Assembly (NCBI GenBank): GCA_020438135.1
Contig: JAGQVF010000003.1
Coordinates: 14,545 to 69,924, forward strand
Source of the DNA: Bacteroidales bacterium
Lineage (GTDB): Bacteria; Bacteroidota; Bacteroidia; Bacteroidales; JAADJA01
Direction: 5' to 3'
DNA: 55,380 bases
The stretch's first letter is position 1. Every line of letters begins with the position of its first letter. Below the pieces are notes generated by a model that worked only from the letters and a program-made list of their open reading frames with translations, did not search any database and was not told where the DNA came from. A program made the translations under genes and the position numbers. Positions 25,134 through 34,015 of the stretch are shown piece after piece.

Positions 25134-26957
25134 ATGAAAAAAATGATCAGGACCCTACCTTTGTTAGTTTATCTGCTATGTATAGTTTCTTTTGCATTTA
25201 CGCAGCAATTTAAAAAAGAGGAAATTGTTGGTTCAGGTAAATATTATTACGGAACCGGCATATCCCAGGATGAAAATCAGGCTCGTGAAGAGGCGCTCAC
25301 TGAAATATGTGAGATGATAGCGGTAAACGTACATAGTAAATTTGAGCTTGCAGTTTCTGAAGAAAATGACGATTATAACGAAAAAGCGACCTCTTTGATT
25401 CAAACATATGCAAGCGGTTCTATCAGAGATGTTGAAAGTATATGGTCTCCCTTACCCGATGGAAACATTGAGATATTTTCCTATATCTCGAAAACAGAGG
25501 TAAATGCAATATTTGCGGAACGAATTAAACTGGTAAGACGATTGAAGGCAAACGCAGATGATAACAGGGAAAAAGGAAACCTTTCGATTGCTATTCAAAA
25601 TTACTATTTTGGTTTGATTTTGATGAAGTCGGTGCCTGCGGAAAGAGTGTCCTCGGAAAACAGTGACTTGCTCGTGGATATTCCAGAATCCATCACTGAA
25701 ATTTTAAATAATATTCACTTTAGTGTCTTGTCAGACCAGATCGTTTCTGAAAATGAACGAGCTATCGAACTTTATGCAGATTATCATGATAAACCGGTAT
25801 CATCTCTGGATTTTAGGTTTTGGGATGGCAATCAGTTTATGGGAAATCGAAAGGTGAGAGATGGAGTGGCTGTAATAAAGTTTTTTGGCTCAAGTTTGGA
25901 TTTTGATGATTTAAAGATTCACATTCAATACCAAAATTATAATGCACGAAAACAGAACCCGGCTGTTGAAAATCTTTGGGATCTGGTAAGTCATCCTCAA
26001 TTCGACAATTTTAAAATTATTGAACTAAAAGAGGTTAAAAAGATCACATATAATACACCATGTTCAGAGAATATAATATTCAATTCCTCTGCTAACGTTC
26101 CCGTACAACAAAAAATCAGAGAAAACTCGCTTGTGTTTATCGACTTTCTGGAGAATGGGAACCCAAATGAAATTCTCAATGTGTTCGGTAACGATGAGTT
26201 CCTGAATTCTAAAATAGCTGCATATATGAAATTTAATATGCCAATACCGATATGTTTCGGTGGGGATGCAGAAATCAATGAAACCAGATATGGATATGAG
26301 GTGCGCAAAATTCCCGTACTTCATGATTACAAAAGTATTCATAAACAAACTACAGAATTCCTGGTTCTTGATTTTGATAAAGAAGGCTGGTTGGTTGATT
26401 TTAACCTATGTTTAACGGATGATTTGTACAAAAAATTTGTAAAACAGGCTGAATATGGAAATGATTGGGGTAACAGGCAGGAAATAATTAAATTCATTGA
26501 AAAATACCGCACTGCATTTTTTACCAGAGACATTAAAACAATTGACCTGATGTTTGCAGACGAAGCTTTAATTCTGATTGGTCGTAAGATACAACCCAGA
26601 AAACAAGGAATGAACGAAATTAACTATGCACCGTTTCCAGGTCAGCCGGGATATGAACAAATACAACTGACCAAACAAGAATACCTCACACGGCAGAAAC
26701 AGGTATTTGAAAGGCAAAAAGATATTGCTGTCGACTTCAGCTCTTTTGAAATTAAAAAGAAAAACAATGCACCAGGGGTTTATGGGGTTGAAATGAGACA
26801 AAACTATTCTTCTACGACTTATGCCGATGAAGGGTATTTATTTCTGCTGATAGATTTTCGGGATGAAAATCCTTTAATATACATCCGTGCCTGGCAGCCC
26901 AATGAATGGGATACCAATAACCTAATTAATACTTCAAATTTCAGGATTTATAAATAA
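25134..26957 (+). CDS. exported LPP20-like protein of unknown function
   Basis: The 607-residue protein has a signal peptide (MKKMIRTLPLLVYLLCIVSFAFTQ). Residues about 30-130 resemble the LPP20/FlgT-type domain (YYYGTGISQDENQAREEALTEICEMI), found in surface lipoproteins. A helical stretch (about 140-170) and a long central region without recognised motifs follow. Around residues 450-480 a segment (FIEKYRTAFFTRDIKTIDLMFADEA) resembles an NTF2/SnoaL-like fold. No lipobox is seen, so it is periplasmic or secreted rather than lipid-anchored. It is divergent from the PEGA/FGE operon, and its position and exported nature suggest a shared process. No catalytic residues could be named. Confidence 0.7.
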   Translation: MKKMIRTLPLLVYLLCIVSFAFTQQFKKEEIVGSGKYYYGTGISQDENQAREEALTEICEMIAVNVHSKFELAVSEENDDYNEKATSLIQTYASGSIRDVESIWSPLPDGNIEIFSYISKTEVNAIFAERIKLVRRLKANADDNREKGNLSIAIQNYYFGLILMKSVPAERVSSENSDLLVDIPESITEILNNIHFSVLSDQIVSENERAIELYADYHDKPVSSLDFRFWDGNQFMGNRKVRDGVAVIKFFGSSLDFDDLKIHIQYQNYNARKQNPAVENLWDLVSHPQFDNFKIIELKEVKKITYNTPCSENIIFNSSANVPVQQKIRENSLVFIDFLENGNPNEILNVFGNDEFLNSKIAAYMKFNMPIPICFGGDAEINETRYGYEVRKIPVLHDYKSIHKQTTEFLVLDFDKEGWLVDFNLCLTDDLYKKFVKQAEYGNDWGNRQEIIKFIEKYRTAFFTRDIKTIDLMFADEALILIGRKIQPRKQGMNEINYAPFPGQPGYEQIQLTKQEYLTRQKQVFERQKDIAVDFSSFEIKKKNNAPGVYGVEMRQNYSSTTYADEGYLFLLIDFRDENPLIYIRAWQPNEWDTNNLINTSNFRIYK

Positions 26958-26988
26958 ATCTTTCCTAAACAAAAAATTAACAGAAGGC

Positions 26989-27792
26989 TTATAGCTTTAG
27001 TAATTTTATTCCCCTTCCTGCCAGATACAGCAATACCAGCAAAAAAATGATGGCGGCTCCTGAGGGAATATCCATAGCGTAGGCAAAAAATAAGCCTCCT
27101 ATGGTTCCTGTAACGGCAATTATTACTGAAATTAAAAGAATTGATTTAAAATTTTTTACAAAAATTCCTGCAGTCGTTTGCGGAAGGGTAAGCAGTGAAA
27201 TGATCAGGATAATACCGGAAACCTTTATACTGAGCACAATGGTTAAAGCTATGATGGAAATCAATAAATAATTAAATGTGTCGACAGGAAGATTCCGGGT
27301 TTTTGCAAATTCAGGATCAAAGGTGATATAAAGAATGGGCTTGTAAAAAATTATGAAAAACATTGAAATGATAAAGGAAAGAACAGCTATCAGGATTATC
27401 TCAGTCTGCGATACTGTAAGTATACTGCCGAACAGGTAGCTCATCAGGTTGGGTGCATAACCTGGTGTTAAATAAATAAAAATGATACCGATGGCCATTC
27501 CAAAGGACCACATTATTGCAATGGCGCTATCTTCTCTAATTTCTGATTTTTTCGACATATATTCGATCCCTAAAGCGGATAGTAAACTGAAAACCGCAGC
27601 CCCGATCAATGGATTGATCCCCAGAAAATACCCGATCCCAATTCCTCCAAAAGAAGTATGAGTGATCCCTCCGCTGATAAATACGATCCTTTTACTTACA
27701 ATGTAGGTGCCTGCAATTCCACACGTAACTCCGGTAAAGATCGCCGCCAAAATGGCGTTCTGGAAAAAACTGTATTGTAAAAGTTCCAGCAT
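26989..27792 (-). CDS. znuB: metal (Zn/Mn) ABC transporter permease, ZnuB type
   Basis: The 267-residue permease of the ABC-3 family has eight to nine hydrophobic helices and the family segments GGITHTSFGGIGIGYFLG and ILIISLLTLPQTTAGIF. It moves divalent metal across the inner membrane with the ATPase encoded just upstream. The ATG at 27792 (MLELLQYSFFQNA) is chosen because it leaves one base after the ATPase stop at 27794; a longer frame would overlap that gene. It is the last gene of the operon fur-znuA-znuC-znuB. The metal could be zinc, manganese or iron; zinc is favoured by the His-rich loop of the binding protein. Confidence 0.88.
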   Translation of the reverse strand: MLELLQYSFFQNAILAAIFTGVTCGIAGTYIVSKRIVFISGGITHTSFGGIGIGYFLGINPLIGAAVFSLLSALGIEYMSKKSEIREDSAIAIMWSFGMAIGIIFIYLTPGYAPNLMSYLFGSILTVSQTEIILIAVLSFIISMFFIIFYKPILYITFDPEFAKTRNLPVDTFNYLLISIIALTIVLSIKVSGIILIISLLTLPQTTAGIFVKNFKSILLISVIIAVTGTIGGLFFAYAMDIPSGAAIIFLLVLLYLAGRGIKLLKL

Positions 27793-27793
27793 C

Positions 27794-28558
27794 TCAGTGT
27801 TCGTGTTTGTGAAGAACAGTATGAGGAACATCACCGTGGGTGATCAGTTGAATCGGACAATTGTAGGCCAGGAGCTGCTCCTGACTGATGATGTTTGATT
27901 CGTGATAATGGAGTTCTCTGTTTACACAGGCTATGGTTTTTACATAAGCGGATATCATACCTACATCATGGCTTACAATCAGTATGGCCATGCGATCATT
28001 GAGTTTTCGAAGCGTTTCATACAGCTCTCCTTCAAATTTATTATCCACATAGGTATTTGGTTCGTCAAGGATTAGGATATCCGGGTTTGAAATGATGGCC
28101 CGGCATAAAAAAACCCTTTGAAGCTGACCTCCCGATAATTCCCCAACCGGTTTGTTGGAAAGTGTCCCTATGCCAAGTTCCGCCATTAAATTGGCAGCTT
28201 TGTTTTGGTTTTCTTTCGGAAAATTTCCTACCAATCGTTTATCACTGATCAATCCGGAAAGAACCGTATCCCAAACTGTTATTGGAAATTTATAATCTAT
28301 TTTATGAATTTGAGGTAAGTAGCCAATTGAAATTTTGCCAGGATCAGGGTCTCCCTTATAATGTACTTTACCCCTGAGAGGTTTTAAAAGACCTAAAATC
28401 ACTTTAACGAGGGTAGTTTTGCCTCCTCCGTTTGGACCGATGATGCCGATAAAGTCGTTGGAACGGACAGTTAAATTAACGTTTTCCAAAACTACCTTTC
28501 CGTTGTAGGCTGCAGTGATCTTATTAAGTGCGATCAATATTTGCGTAGCATGCTCCAT
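27794..28558 (-). CDS. znuC: metal (Zn/Mn) ABC transporter ATP-binding protein, ZnuC type
   Basis: The 254-residue ATPase has Walker A GPNGGGKTTLVK, signature LSGGQLQRVFLCRAI, Walker B ILILDEP and switch histidine in LIVSHD. The C-terminus is rich in histidine (HTVLHKHEH), which may bind metal. It powers the ZnuB-type permease encoded immediately downstream and follows the binding-protein gene by six bases, so translation is probably coupled. Other family members serve manganese or iron. Confidence 0.93.
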   Translation of the reverse strand: MEHATQILIALNKITAAYNGKVVLENVNLTVRSNDFIGIIGPNGGGKTTLVKVILGLLKPLRGKVHYKGDPDPGKISIGYLPQIHKIDYKFPITVWDTVLSGLISDKRLVGNFPKENQNKAANLMAELGIGTLSNKPVGELSGGQLQRVFLCRAIISNPDILILDEPNTYVDNKFEGELYETLRKLNDRMAILIVSHDVGMISAYVKTIACVNRELHYHESNIISQEQLLAYNCPIQLITHGDVPHTVLHKHEH

Positions 28559-28564
28559 AGGTGT

Positions 28565-29440
28565 TTATCTTAGGATTTCAGCCAATGCATTAGTAATGTG
28601 TTCCAATTCTTTATCCCATTCATAGCTGAGTGGATCAATTTCGATTAACCTGGCATCGGTTTCTTTTCCAAGGGTTTCAGCTTCACTTTTGTTAAACTGT
28701 TTTTGAATGAAGATCGTCCGGATATCATGCTGTTGCGCGTATTGAATCAGCTGTCCAAGATAGGCAGGTGAAGGCTCTTTTCCTTCATATTCTATCGGGA
28801 TTTGTTCAAGACCATATGTGTTCGCGTAATAGGTTAATGCAGGGTGGTAAATAATAAACTGATGCTTGCTAAGGTGTTCAAGTTTTAAGCGAATCCATGC
28901 ATCAAGTGTGTCGAGTTGTTTTTCAAAAAGGTAAAGGTTACTCTCGAAAAAATCTTCTTTTTCGGGATATTCTTCAGATAAAACAACTGCCATGTTTTTT
29001 GCAATTATTTTAACATTTTCGGGTGTCATCCATGTATGCGGATCAATCAGGTGTCCATGTCCATGTCCATCATGCTCTTCTGAATCAATCATATCGATGT
29101 TTTCCGAAACGTTTGCAAACCTAACGTTTTTCAAATCTTTTCTTCTGCTCAAAATGCTGTTTTCTTCCATTGCCAGATGTCCGATTAGAAAATAAATTCC
29201 GGATTCTGAAAGTTGGAGAATTTGTTTTGGGGTAGGATCAAAAGTTGCAGGACTCGCCCCGGGAGGCAAAAGCACATTGATCTCAAATTTTTTACCGGCA
29301 ATTTTTTCAAGGAAATATTTTTGTGGTAAAATACTTACAGAAATTACCGGCTTTTTTTCTATAGTTTTCTGTGGTTTATTCTTACAACCGATAGAAAGGA
29401 GGATGATCGGTAATAATAGTAACCAAAATCTGAATTTCAT
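28565..29440 (-). CDS. znuA: metal ABC transporter substrate-binding lipoprotein, ZnuA type
   Basis: The 291-residue lipoprotein has lipobox LSIGC (C19). It belongs to the cluster A-1 metal-binding proteins: VSILPQKYFLEKIAG, PPGASPATFDPTPKQ and IIYHPALTYYA, the last with a metal-ligand histidine. A histidine-rich loop (EEHDGHGHGHLIDPHTW) lies where ZnuA proteins carry one, favouring zinc over manganese. It captures the metal outside the inner membrane and hands it to ZnuB. It follows the Fur-family gene by 16 bases and precedes the ATPase by six, in one operon. Confidence 0.92.
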   Translation of the reverse strand: MKFRFWLLLLPIILLSIGCKNKPQKTIEKKPVISVSILPQKYFLEKIAGKKFEINVLLPPGASPATFDPTPKQILQLSESGIYFLIGHLAMEENSILSRRKDLKNVRFANVSENIDMIDSEEHDGHGHGHLIDPHTWMTPENVKIIAKNMAVVLSEEYPEKEDFFESNLYLFEKQLDTLDAWIRLKLEHLSKHQFIIYHPALTYYANTYGLEQIPIEYEGKEPSPAYLGQLIQYAQQHDIRTIFIQKQFNKSEAETLGKETDARLIEIDPLSYEWDKELEHITNALAEILR

Positions 29441-29456
29441 AGGTTTATTCTTTTAT

Positions 29457-29846
29457 TTAGTTACATCCGGGGCACATTCCTGAGATCAGAAAATTCGCCT
29501 CTTTTTTAATAAAGCCTTTTGGAAGTTTTATTCCGGAAATATTAACCTCAGTTAAACAAAATACGTTTCCGCATAATTCACACTTAAAATGAATGTGTTC
29601 AACTGGATCCTTTTTTAGCACATAACGGGTCATTTCATTTTCAGCAATTATGGGATGAATAATTCCCTTTTCCCGAAATATTTTCAGCGTCCGGTAAACC
29701 GTTGCACGATCATATTTACTGTCTATTCGTTCATCGATCTCTTTTTCGGTAAGACCAGTATCTGATTCGAGGAAAACCTCCAGTATGTCAATCCTTGATG
29801 ACGTTTGACTTAGCTTGTTGGATTTTAACAAAGCAAGTGAATTCAT
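29457..29846 (-). CDS. Fur-family metalloregulator (Zur-like)
   Basis: The 129-residue repressor has a winged helix (YDRATVYRTLKIFREKGII) and a dimerisation half with HIHFKCELCG and a C-terminal CPGC, giving two CxxC pairs (C89/C92 and C125/C128) for the structural zinc. It should bind DNA when metal-loaded and repress uptake. Being the first gene of the metal-importer operon, it is most likely the zinc regulator of that operon; Fur (iron) or PerR are less likely alternatives. The ATG at 29846 is preferred to a TTG 21 bases upstream because the TATTTTTG promoter element (29865-29872, minus strand) overlaps the longer start. Confidence 0.85.
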   Translation of the reverse strand: MNSLALLKSNKLSQTSSRIDILEVFLESDTGLTEKEIDERIDSKYDRATVYRTLKIFREKGIIHPIIAENEMTRYVLKKDPVEHIHFKCELCGNVFCLTEVNISGIKLPKGFIKKEANFLISGMCPGCN

Positions 29847-29864
29847 GTTTTTGCGACTTTGTTG

Positions 29865-29872
29865 CAAAAATA
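29865..29872 (-). promoter_or_regulatory. -7 promoter element of the fur-znuACB operon
   Basis: It reads TATTTTTG on the minus strand, a TAnnTTTG match about 18 bases before the regulator start. A Zur operator would be expected to overlap it, but no clear palindrome was recognised. Confidence 0.5.
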
Positions 29873-29897
29873 GTGAAAAAAGGTTTTCAATAGCTGA

Positions 29898-32723
29898 TTA
29901 ATTCAATTTTGGTTTGAGGAATTTTCCGGTATAAGAATTTTTTTCAAGTATCAGATTTTCAGGAGTGCCTTCAAAAACTATATTTCCGCCTTTATCTCCA
30001 CCTTCAGGGCCCAGATCAATGATCCAGTCTGCATATTTGATCACATCCATATTGTGTTCAATAACAATAACAGAATGACCTTTTTCAATGAGGGCATCAA
30101 AGGCGGTAAGTAGTTTATTGATATCATGAAAATGGAGACCTGTTGTTGGTTCGTCGAAAATGAACAGCGTTGGGCTATCGGAGCTACCCTTTGAAAGAAA
30201 AAGAGCCAGCTTTACTCGTTGAGCCTCACCTCCGGATAATGTACTTGAGGATTGCCCGAGCCCAAGATATCCCAAGCCAACATCTTTCAGGGGGTGTAGT
30301 TTTTCAACGATTTTGTTTTCACTATTTGAATGGTTAGGAGCTGACCCAAAAAAATTTATAGCCTCGTTGATGGTCATATTGAGGATGTCGTTAATATCTT
30401 TTCCACGATACTTCACATCAAGGACTTCATCTTTAAATCGTTTGCCATTGCAGCTTTCACAAGTCAGGTAGATATCGGCCATAAATTGCATTTCAATTTT
30501 TACAACCCCTTCACCTTCACATTCTTCACAGCGTCCCCCCTCAATATTGAATGAAAAGTAGCCGGGCTTGTATCCCCTGATCTTCGACAATTGCTGGTTT
30601 GCGAATAAATTCCTTATGTCGTCATATGCTTTTACATAGGTGGCTGGATTTGACCTTGATGACCGCCCGATTGGGTTTTGATCAACCAATTCTACAGCAG
30701 TAATTTTATTGTAATCACCTTCCAGTTTATTGTATTTCCCGGTTTTTTCACCATACCCTCCTGTAAGTTTTTTCAAAACAGGATAAAGAGTTTGTTTTAC
30801 CAAAGTAGTTTTACCCGAGCCACTCACTCCTGTCAGCACGGTAAGTGTATTCAAAGGAAATTTTACATCCAAACCTTTCAGGTTATGCTCGCGTGCGCCG
30901 GTTAGCTCAATGAAGTTTTTCCAGTTTCTTCTTCTTCCAGGAATGTTTATTTCCAATTTCCCGGTCATATATTTTGCTGTAAGGCTTTCCTGTGATTTGG
31001 ACAGTGCTCCAAAATCACCCTGAAATATTAGTTTTCCGCCATTTACACCGGCTTCAGGTCCAATATCAATGATTTCATCGGCTTCTTTAATGATCTCCTC
31101 GTCATGTTCTACAACTATCACTGTATTGCCTGTATCTCTTAGCTGCTTTAACACTTTTATCAAAAGGTGTGTATCACGCGGATGAAGCCCGATGCTGGGT
31201 TCATCCAGAATATAAATTGACCCAACCAGGCTACTCCCAAGGGAAGTGGCTAAATTGATTCTTTGTGACTCACCTCCGGAAAGCGTATTTGAAAGCCGGT
31301 TCAGGGTAAGGTATCCAAGCCCAACGTCAATAAGGAATTGAAGACGGTTTTGGATTTCAATTAGCAACCTACGGGAGACTTTCAATTCAAAATCAGATAG
31401 TTTGATATGATTGAAAAAGTCTGCCAGTTTTACAACAGGCAACAATACCAATTCGTTGATCGATTTTCCGCTGACTTTAACGTAACCTGCATCTTTTCTG
31501 AGCCGTGTCCCCTGACAATCAGGACATATGGTTTTCCCCCGGTAACGTGATAACATCACACGATATTGGATCTTATATGTTTGCTCTTCAACATATTTAA
31601 AAAAATCATTAAGCCCATAGAAATGCTCATTTCCGGTCCAAAGTAACTGGTATTGTTGTGGGGTAAGATCATACACCGGTTTGTGGATTGGGAAATCAAA
31701 TTTATAGGCGTTTTTTATCAGTACATCCTTCCACTCACTCATTTTCTCACCTTTCCAACAGGCAATAGCATCTTCATATACTGAAAGACTTTTATTCGGT
31801 ATAACCAAATCGGGATCAATTCCAATAACACTCCCAAAGCCCTCACAAGTTTTACAGGCACCGTATGGATTATTAAAACTGAAAAAATTTACATTTGGTT
31901 CTTCAAAGCTAATTCCGTCCGCCTCAAATTTGCTGGAAAATGATTCGGTAGTTGTTTGTTTTCCAATGGTTATATCAACAAGACATGTTCCATGTCCTTC
32001 AAAAAATGCCGTTTGCACCGAATCCGACACCCTGGATCGCAGGTCTTCATCTTCTTTTCGAATAATGACCCTATCTATAATGATGTAAATTTCTTCCTTC
32101 TTTCTAAATTTGTTTTTCAAAATTTCTTCAATCCTTACAATTTTGCCATCATAGATCACCCGGCTAAATCCCTGCTGAAGAAGAACTGACAAATAGTCGT
32201 TTATTGACCGTTTTGGCTGTGTGATTTCCAATGGCACATAGATCAAAACCTGGCTATCGGCTTTTTGTCCGAGAATAAAATCGGTCACCTGGGTAACGGT
32301 ATTTCTTTCCACCAACTTTCCTGAAACAGGAGAATAGGTAGCACCAATACGTGCAAACAACAGTTTCAGATATTCATAAATTTCAGTAGAAGTCCCTACA
32401 GTTGATCTCGGATTACGCGTATTTACTTTTTGTTCGATGGCAATGGCCGGAGCAATTCCCTTGATGAAGTCTACATCCGGTTTGCTCATCCTTCCCAGAA
32501 ACTGTCTTGCATAAGCGCTTAAACTTTCTACATACCTTCGCTGTCCGTCAGCAAACAAAGTATCAAAAGCAAGCGAAGATTTACCTGAGCCAGACAATCC
32601 GGTGATCACAACAAGTTTGTTTTTTGGAATGGCAAGGTCGATGTTTTTCAGGTTATGCATCCTTGCTCCCTTGATCAGAATGTATTTCTTTGTATCCAGA
32701 TTACTGATATCAGCTTTTAACAT
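29898..32723 (-). CDS. uvrA: excinuclease ABC subunit A
   Basis: The 941-residue damage-recognition ATPase of nucleotide excision repair has two ABC modules: Walker A GLSGSGKSSLAFDTL near residue 42 and GVSGSGKTTLVKQTL near 640, with signatures LSGGESQRINLA and LSGGEAQRVKLA. Two of the expected zinc-cysteine clusters are visible: CKTCEGFG/CPDCQGTR in the first half and CEECEGEG/CESCNGKR in the second. It is complete. A -7 element (TAATTTTG on the minus strand, 32743-32750) lies 20 bases upstream. The metal-regulator operon follows downstream with its own promoter. It works with UvrB and UvrC, which are not in this window. Confidence 0.97.
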   Translation of the reverse strand: MLKADISNLDTKKYILIKGARMHNLKNIDLAIPKNKLVVITGLSGSGKSSLAFDTLFADGQRRYVESLSAYARQFLGRMSKPDVDFIKGIAPAIAIEQKVNTRNPRSTVGTSTEIYEYLKLLFARIGATYSPVSGKLVERNTVTQVTDFILGQKADSQVLIYVPLEITQPKRSINDYLSVLLQQGFSRVIYDGKIVRIEEILKNKFRKKEEIYIIIDRVIIRKEDEDLRSRVSDSVQTAFFEGHGTCLVDITIGKQTTTESFSSKFEADGISFEEPNVNFFSFNNPYGACKTCEGFGSVIGIDPDLVIPNKSLSVYEDAIACWKGEKMSEWKDVLIKNAYKFDFPIHKPVYDLTPQQYQLLWTGNEHFYGLNDFFKYVEEQTYKIQYRVMLSRYRGKTICPDCQGTRLRKDAGYVKVSGKSINELVLLPVVKLADFFNHIKLSDFELKVSRRLLIEIQNRLQFLIDVGLGYLTLNRLSNTLSGGESQRINLATSLGSSLVGSIYILDEPSIGLHPRDTHLLIKVLKQLRDTGNTVIVVEHDEEIIKEADEIIDIGPEAGVNGGKLIFQGDFGALSKSQESLTAKYMTGKLEINIPGRRRNWKNFIELTGAREHNLKGLDVKFPLNTLTVLTGVSGSGKTTLVKQTLYPVLKKLTGGYGEKTGKYNKLEGDYNKITAVELVDQNPIGRSSRSNPATYVKAYDDIRNLFANQQLSKIRGYKPGYFSFNIEGGRCEECEGEGVVKIEMQFMADIYLTCESCNGKRFKDEVLDVKYRGKDINDILNMTINEAINFFGSAPNHSNSENKIVEKLHPLKDVGLGYLGLGQSSSTLSGGEAQRVKLALFLSKGSSDSPTLFIFDEPTTGLHFHDINKLLTAFDALIEKGHSVIVIEHNMDVIKYADWIIDLGPEGGDKGGNIVFEGTPENLILEKNSYTGKFLKPKLN

Positions 32724-32742
32724 AAATTAAAATTGTAGCGGC

Positions 32743-32750
32743 CAAAATTA
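32743..32750 (-). promoter_or_regulatory. -7 promoter element of uvrA
   Basis: It reads TAATTTTG on the minus strand (TAnnTTTG match), 20 bases before the uvrA ATG. It is back-to-back with the promoters of the ECF sigma gene. Confidence 0.45.
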
Positions 32751-32759
32751 TTAATTATA

Positions 32760-32791
32760 TTTGCATATGTGAATATTTAATACTACATTTG
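32760..32791 (+). promoter_or_regulatory. complete Bacteroidota promoter of the ECF sigma gene
   Basis: TTTG (32760-32763), 20 bases, then TACATTTG (32784-32791) fit the Bacteroidota housekeeping promoter (TTTG, 19-21 bases, TAnnTTTG) in sequence and spacing. The first TTTG is also the end of another TATATTTG, so two overlapping promoters are possible. The leader to the ATG at 32905 is about 105 bases. Confidence 0.65.
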
Positions 32792-32892
32792 CACAATAAT
32801 TGTAAGAAATCAAATCATTCATCGTCTAACTTAAAAATACAGGAGGTACGCCTATAGCAAGTAAATATCTACCCTAAATGTTGAATTAATAA

Positions 32893-32900
32893 AAAGGAGG
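32893..32900 (+). promoter_or_regulatory. strong Shine-Dalgarno sequence of the ECF sigma gene
   Basis: AAAGGAGG ends four bases before the ATG at 32905. It is the clearest Shine-Dalgarno in the window; most genes here have none, as is usual in Bacteroidota. A second AGGAGG (32841-32846) lies in the same leader with no ATG close behind it. Confidence 0.65.
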
Positions 32901-32904
32901 AAAC

Positions 32905-33495
32905 ATGAAAGCTCAACCCGTAACTGATAGAGAGCTGATAGGTAGATATTTGAAAGGTGATCATCTCAGCCTCGAAAAAATAATCCACCGTCATCAAAAT
33001 CGTGTATATGCTTACATTCTTATGATTGTAAAAGATAAGGATCTGGCAGACGATTTATTCCAGGATACATTCATTAAAGTCATCAATACAATCAGGGCAG
33101 GATCCTATAACGAGGAAGGAAAATTCTTGCAATGGGTCATGCGGATTGCTCATAATTTAATTATTGATCACTTCAGAAAATCGAACAGAATTCCAGTGAT
33201 CGACAACAGTAAAAATGAAGATTTCAATATTTTCGATACGCTCAATATTACTGATAAGTCAATCGAGGAACAGATGATTACTGATCAAATTCATAGAGAC
33301 ATCCGTAGACTTATAGAATTGTTGCCACCCGAGCAAAAAGAAGTACTATATATGCGACATTATGCTGAAATGAGTTTTAAAGACATTGCTGAAGTGACAG
33401 ATGTTAGCATTAATACCGCTTTGGGCAGGATGCGATATGCCCTGATCAATCTCAGGAAATTAATTGCTGAAAAGAATATTGTTCTAACTCAATAA
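32905..33495 (+). CDS. ECF-type RNA polymerase sigma factor
   Basis: The 196-residue sigma70-family factor has regions 2 and 4 only. Region 2 includes HQNRVYAYILMIVKDKDLADDLFQDTFIKV and FLQWVMRIAHNLIIDHFRKS (-10 recognition). Region 4 includes LPPEQKEVLYMRHYAEMSFKDIAEV and the helix-turn-helix SINTALGRMRYALINLRK. It directs RNA polymerase to a special set of promoters. No anti-sigma gene with a membrane helix follows; a small conserved-looking protein at 33622 is the next gene. Start and ribosome site are unambiguous. Confidence 0.92.
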   Translation: MKAQPVTDRELIGRYLKGDHLSLEKIIHRHQNRVYAYILMIVKDKDLADDLFQDTFIKVINTIRAGSYNEEGKFLQWVMRIAHNLIIDHFRKSNRIPVIDNSKNEDFNIFDTLNITDKSIEEQMITDQIHRDIRRLIELLPPEQKEVLYMRHYAEMSFKDIAEVTDVSINTALGRMRYALINLRKLIAEKNIVLTQ

Positions 33496-33621
33496 CAAGT
33501 TAAGGATCCCGAATTTGATAAAATGTACGGATTAAATTAAATATTTTGTTGATTACAAAATAATTCGCAGGCAGACATCGTTTCAAGAAACATTAAACGA
33601 AATAATGAATCAAGTTTGCCT

Positions 33622-33843
33622 ATGAAAGATTCCTTTACTTTTTTTAATGATCAAATTCTTTTTACTGGTAATGAAAACACTGAATCGCATGATGACATGA
33701 AAGAGGATGGTGATAATACCGACTGGTGTAGCGAAAACGCGAAACCCGATAAAAGAATAATCAACAACATTATCAGTTATTCGCGGGCTTTGTCAGTCAT
33801 GCGAACCAAAAGAGCGGGAACCATCAATCTTTTGATGAATTAA
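33622..33843 (+). CDS. small hypothetical protein downstream of the sigma factor
   Basis: This 73-residue protein (MKDSFTFFNDQILF...) is acidic in its first half and basic in its second (KRIINNIISYSRALSVMRTK), ending in GTINLLMN. It has no signal, membrane helix or recognised domain. The basic segment PDKRIINNIISYSRALSV resembles short tails I recall from small proteins beside sigma factors in other Bacteroidota; that is memory, not a search. A rho-independent terminator follows 15 bases after the stop, which supports a real transcript. It may modulate the sigma factor, but this is a guess from position. Confidence 0.6.
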   Translation: MKDSFTFFNDQILFTGNENTESHDDMKEDGDNTDWCSENAKPDKRIINNIISYSRALSVMRTKRAGTINLLMN

Positions 33844-33857
33844 AGCTCAACGATCAA

Positions 33858-33883
33858 AACCTCCGCAAGACGGGGGTTTTTTT
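33858..33883 (+). terminator. rho-independent terminator after the sigma-factor operon
   Basis: AACCTCCG, loop CAAGA, CGGGGGTT forms an 8-bp stem (one G-T pair) followed by a run of seven T residues. It ends the transcript of the small protein gene. Confidence 0.85.
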
Positions 33884-33963
33884 ATGATTGTTTGAAAAAT
33901 GACTTTTCATCTCAAACTTCCGATAAAAATTGTAGATTTTATTCGCTTTTGATCAAAGATTCC

Positions 33964-33971
33964 TATTTTTG
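33964..33971 (+). promoter_or_regulatory. -7 promoter element of the flavoredoxin-rubredoxin gene
   Basis: TATTTTTG matches TAnnTTTG. The leader to the ATG at 34016 is about 40 bases. No correctly spaced TTTG box was found. Confidence 0.45.
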
Positions 33972-34015
33972 AAAAATTCAGAATCAAAATTGTTGAATTC
34001 ATAAAACATGAAATA

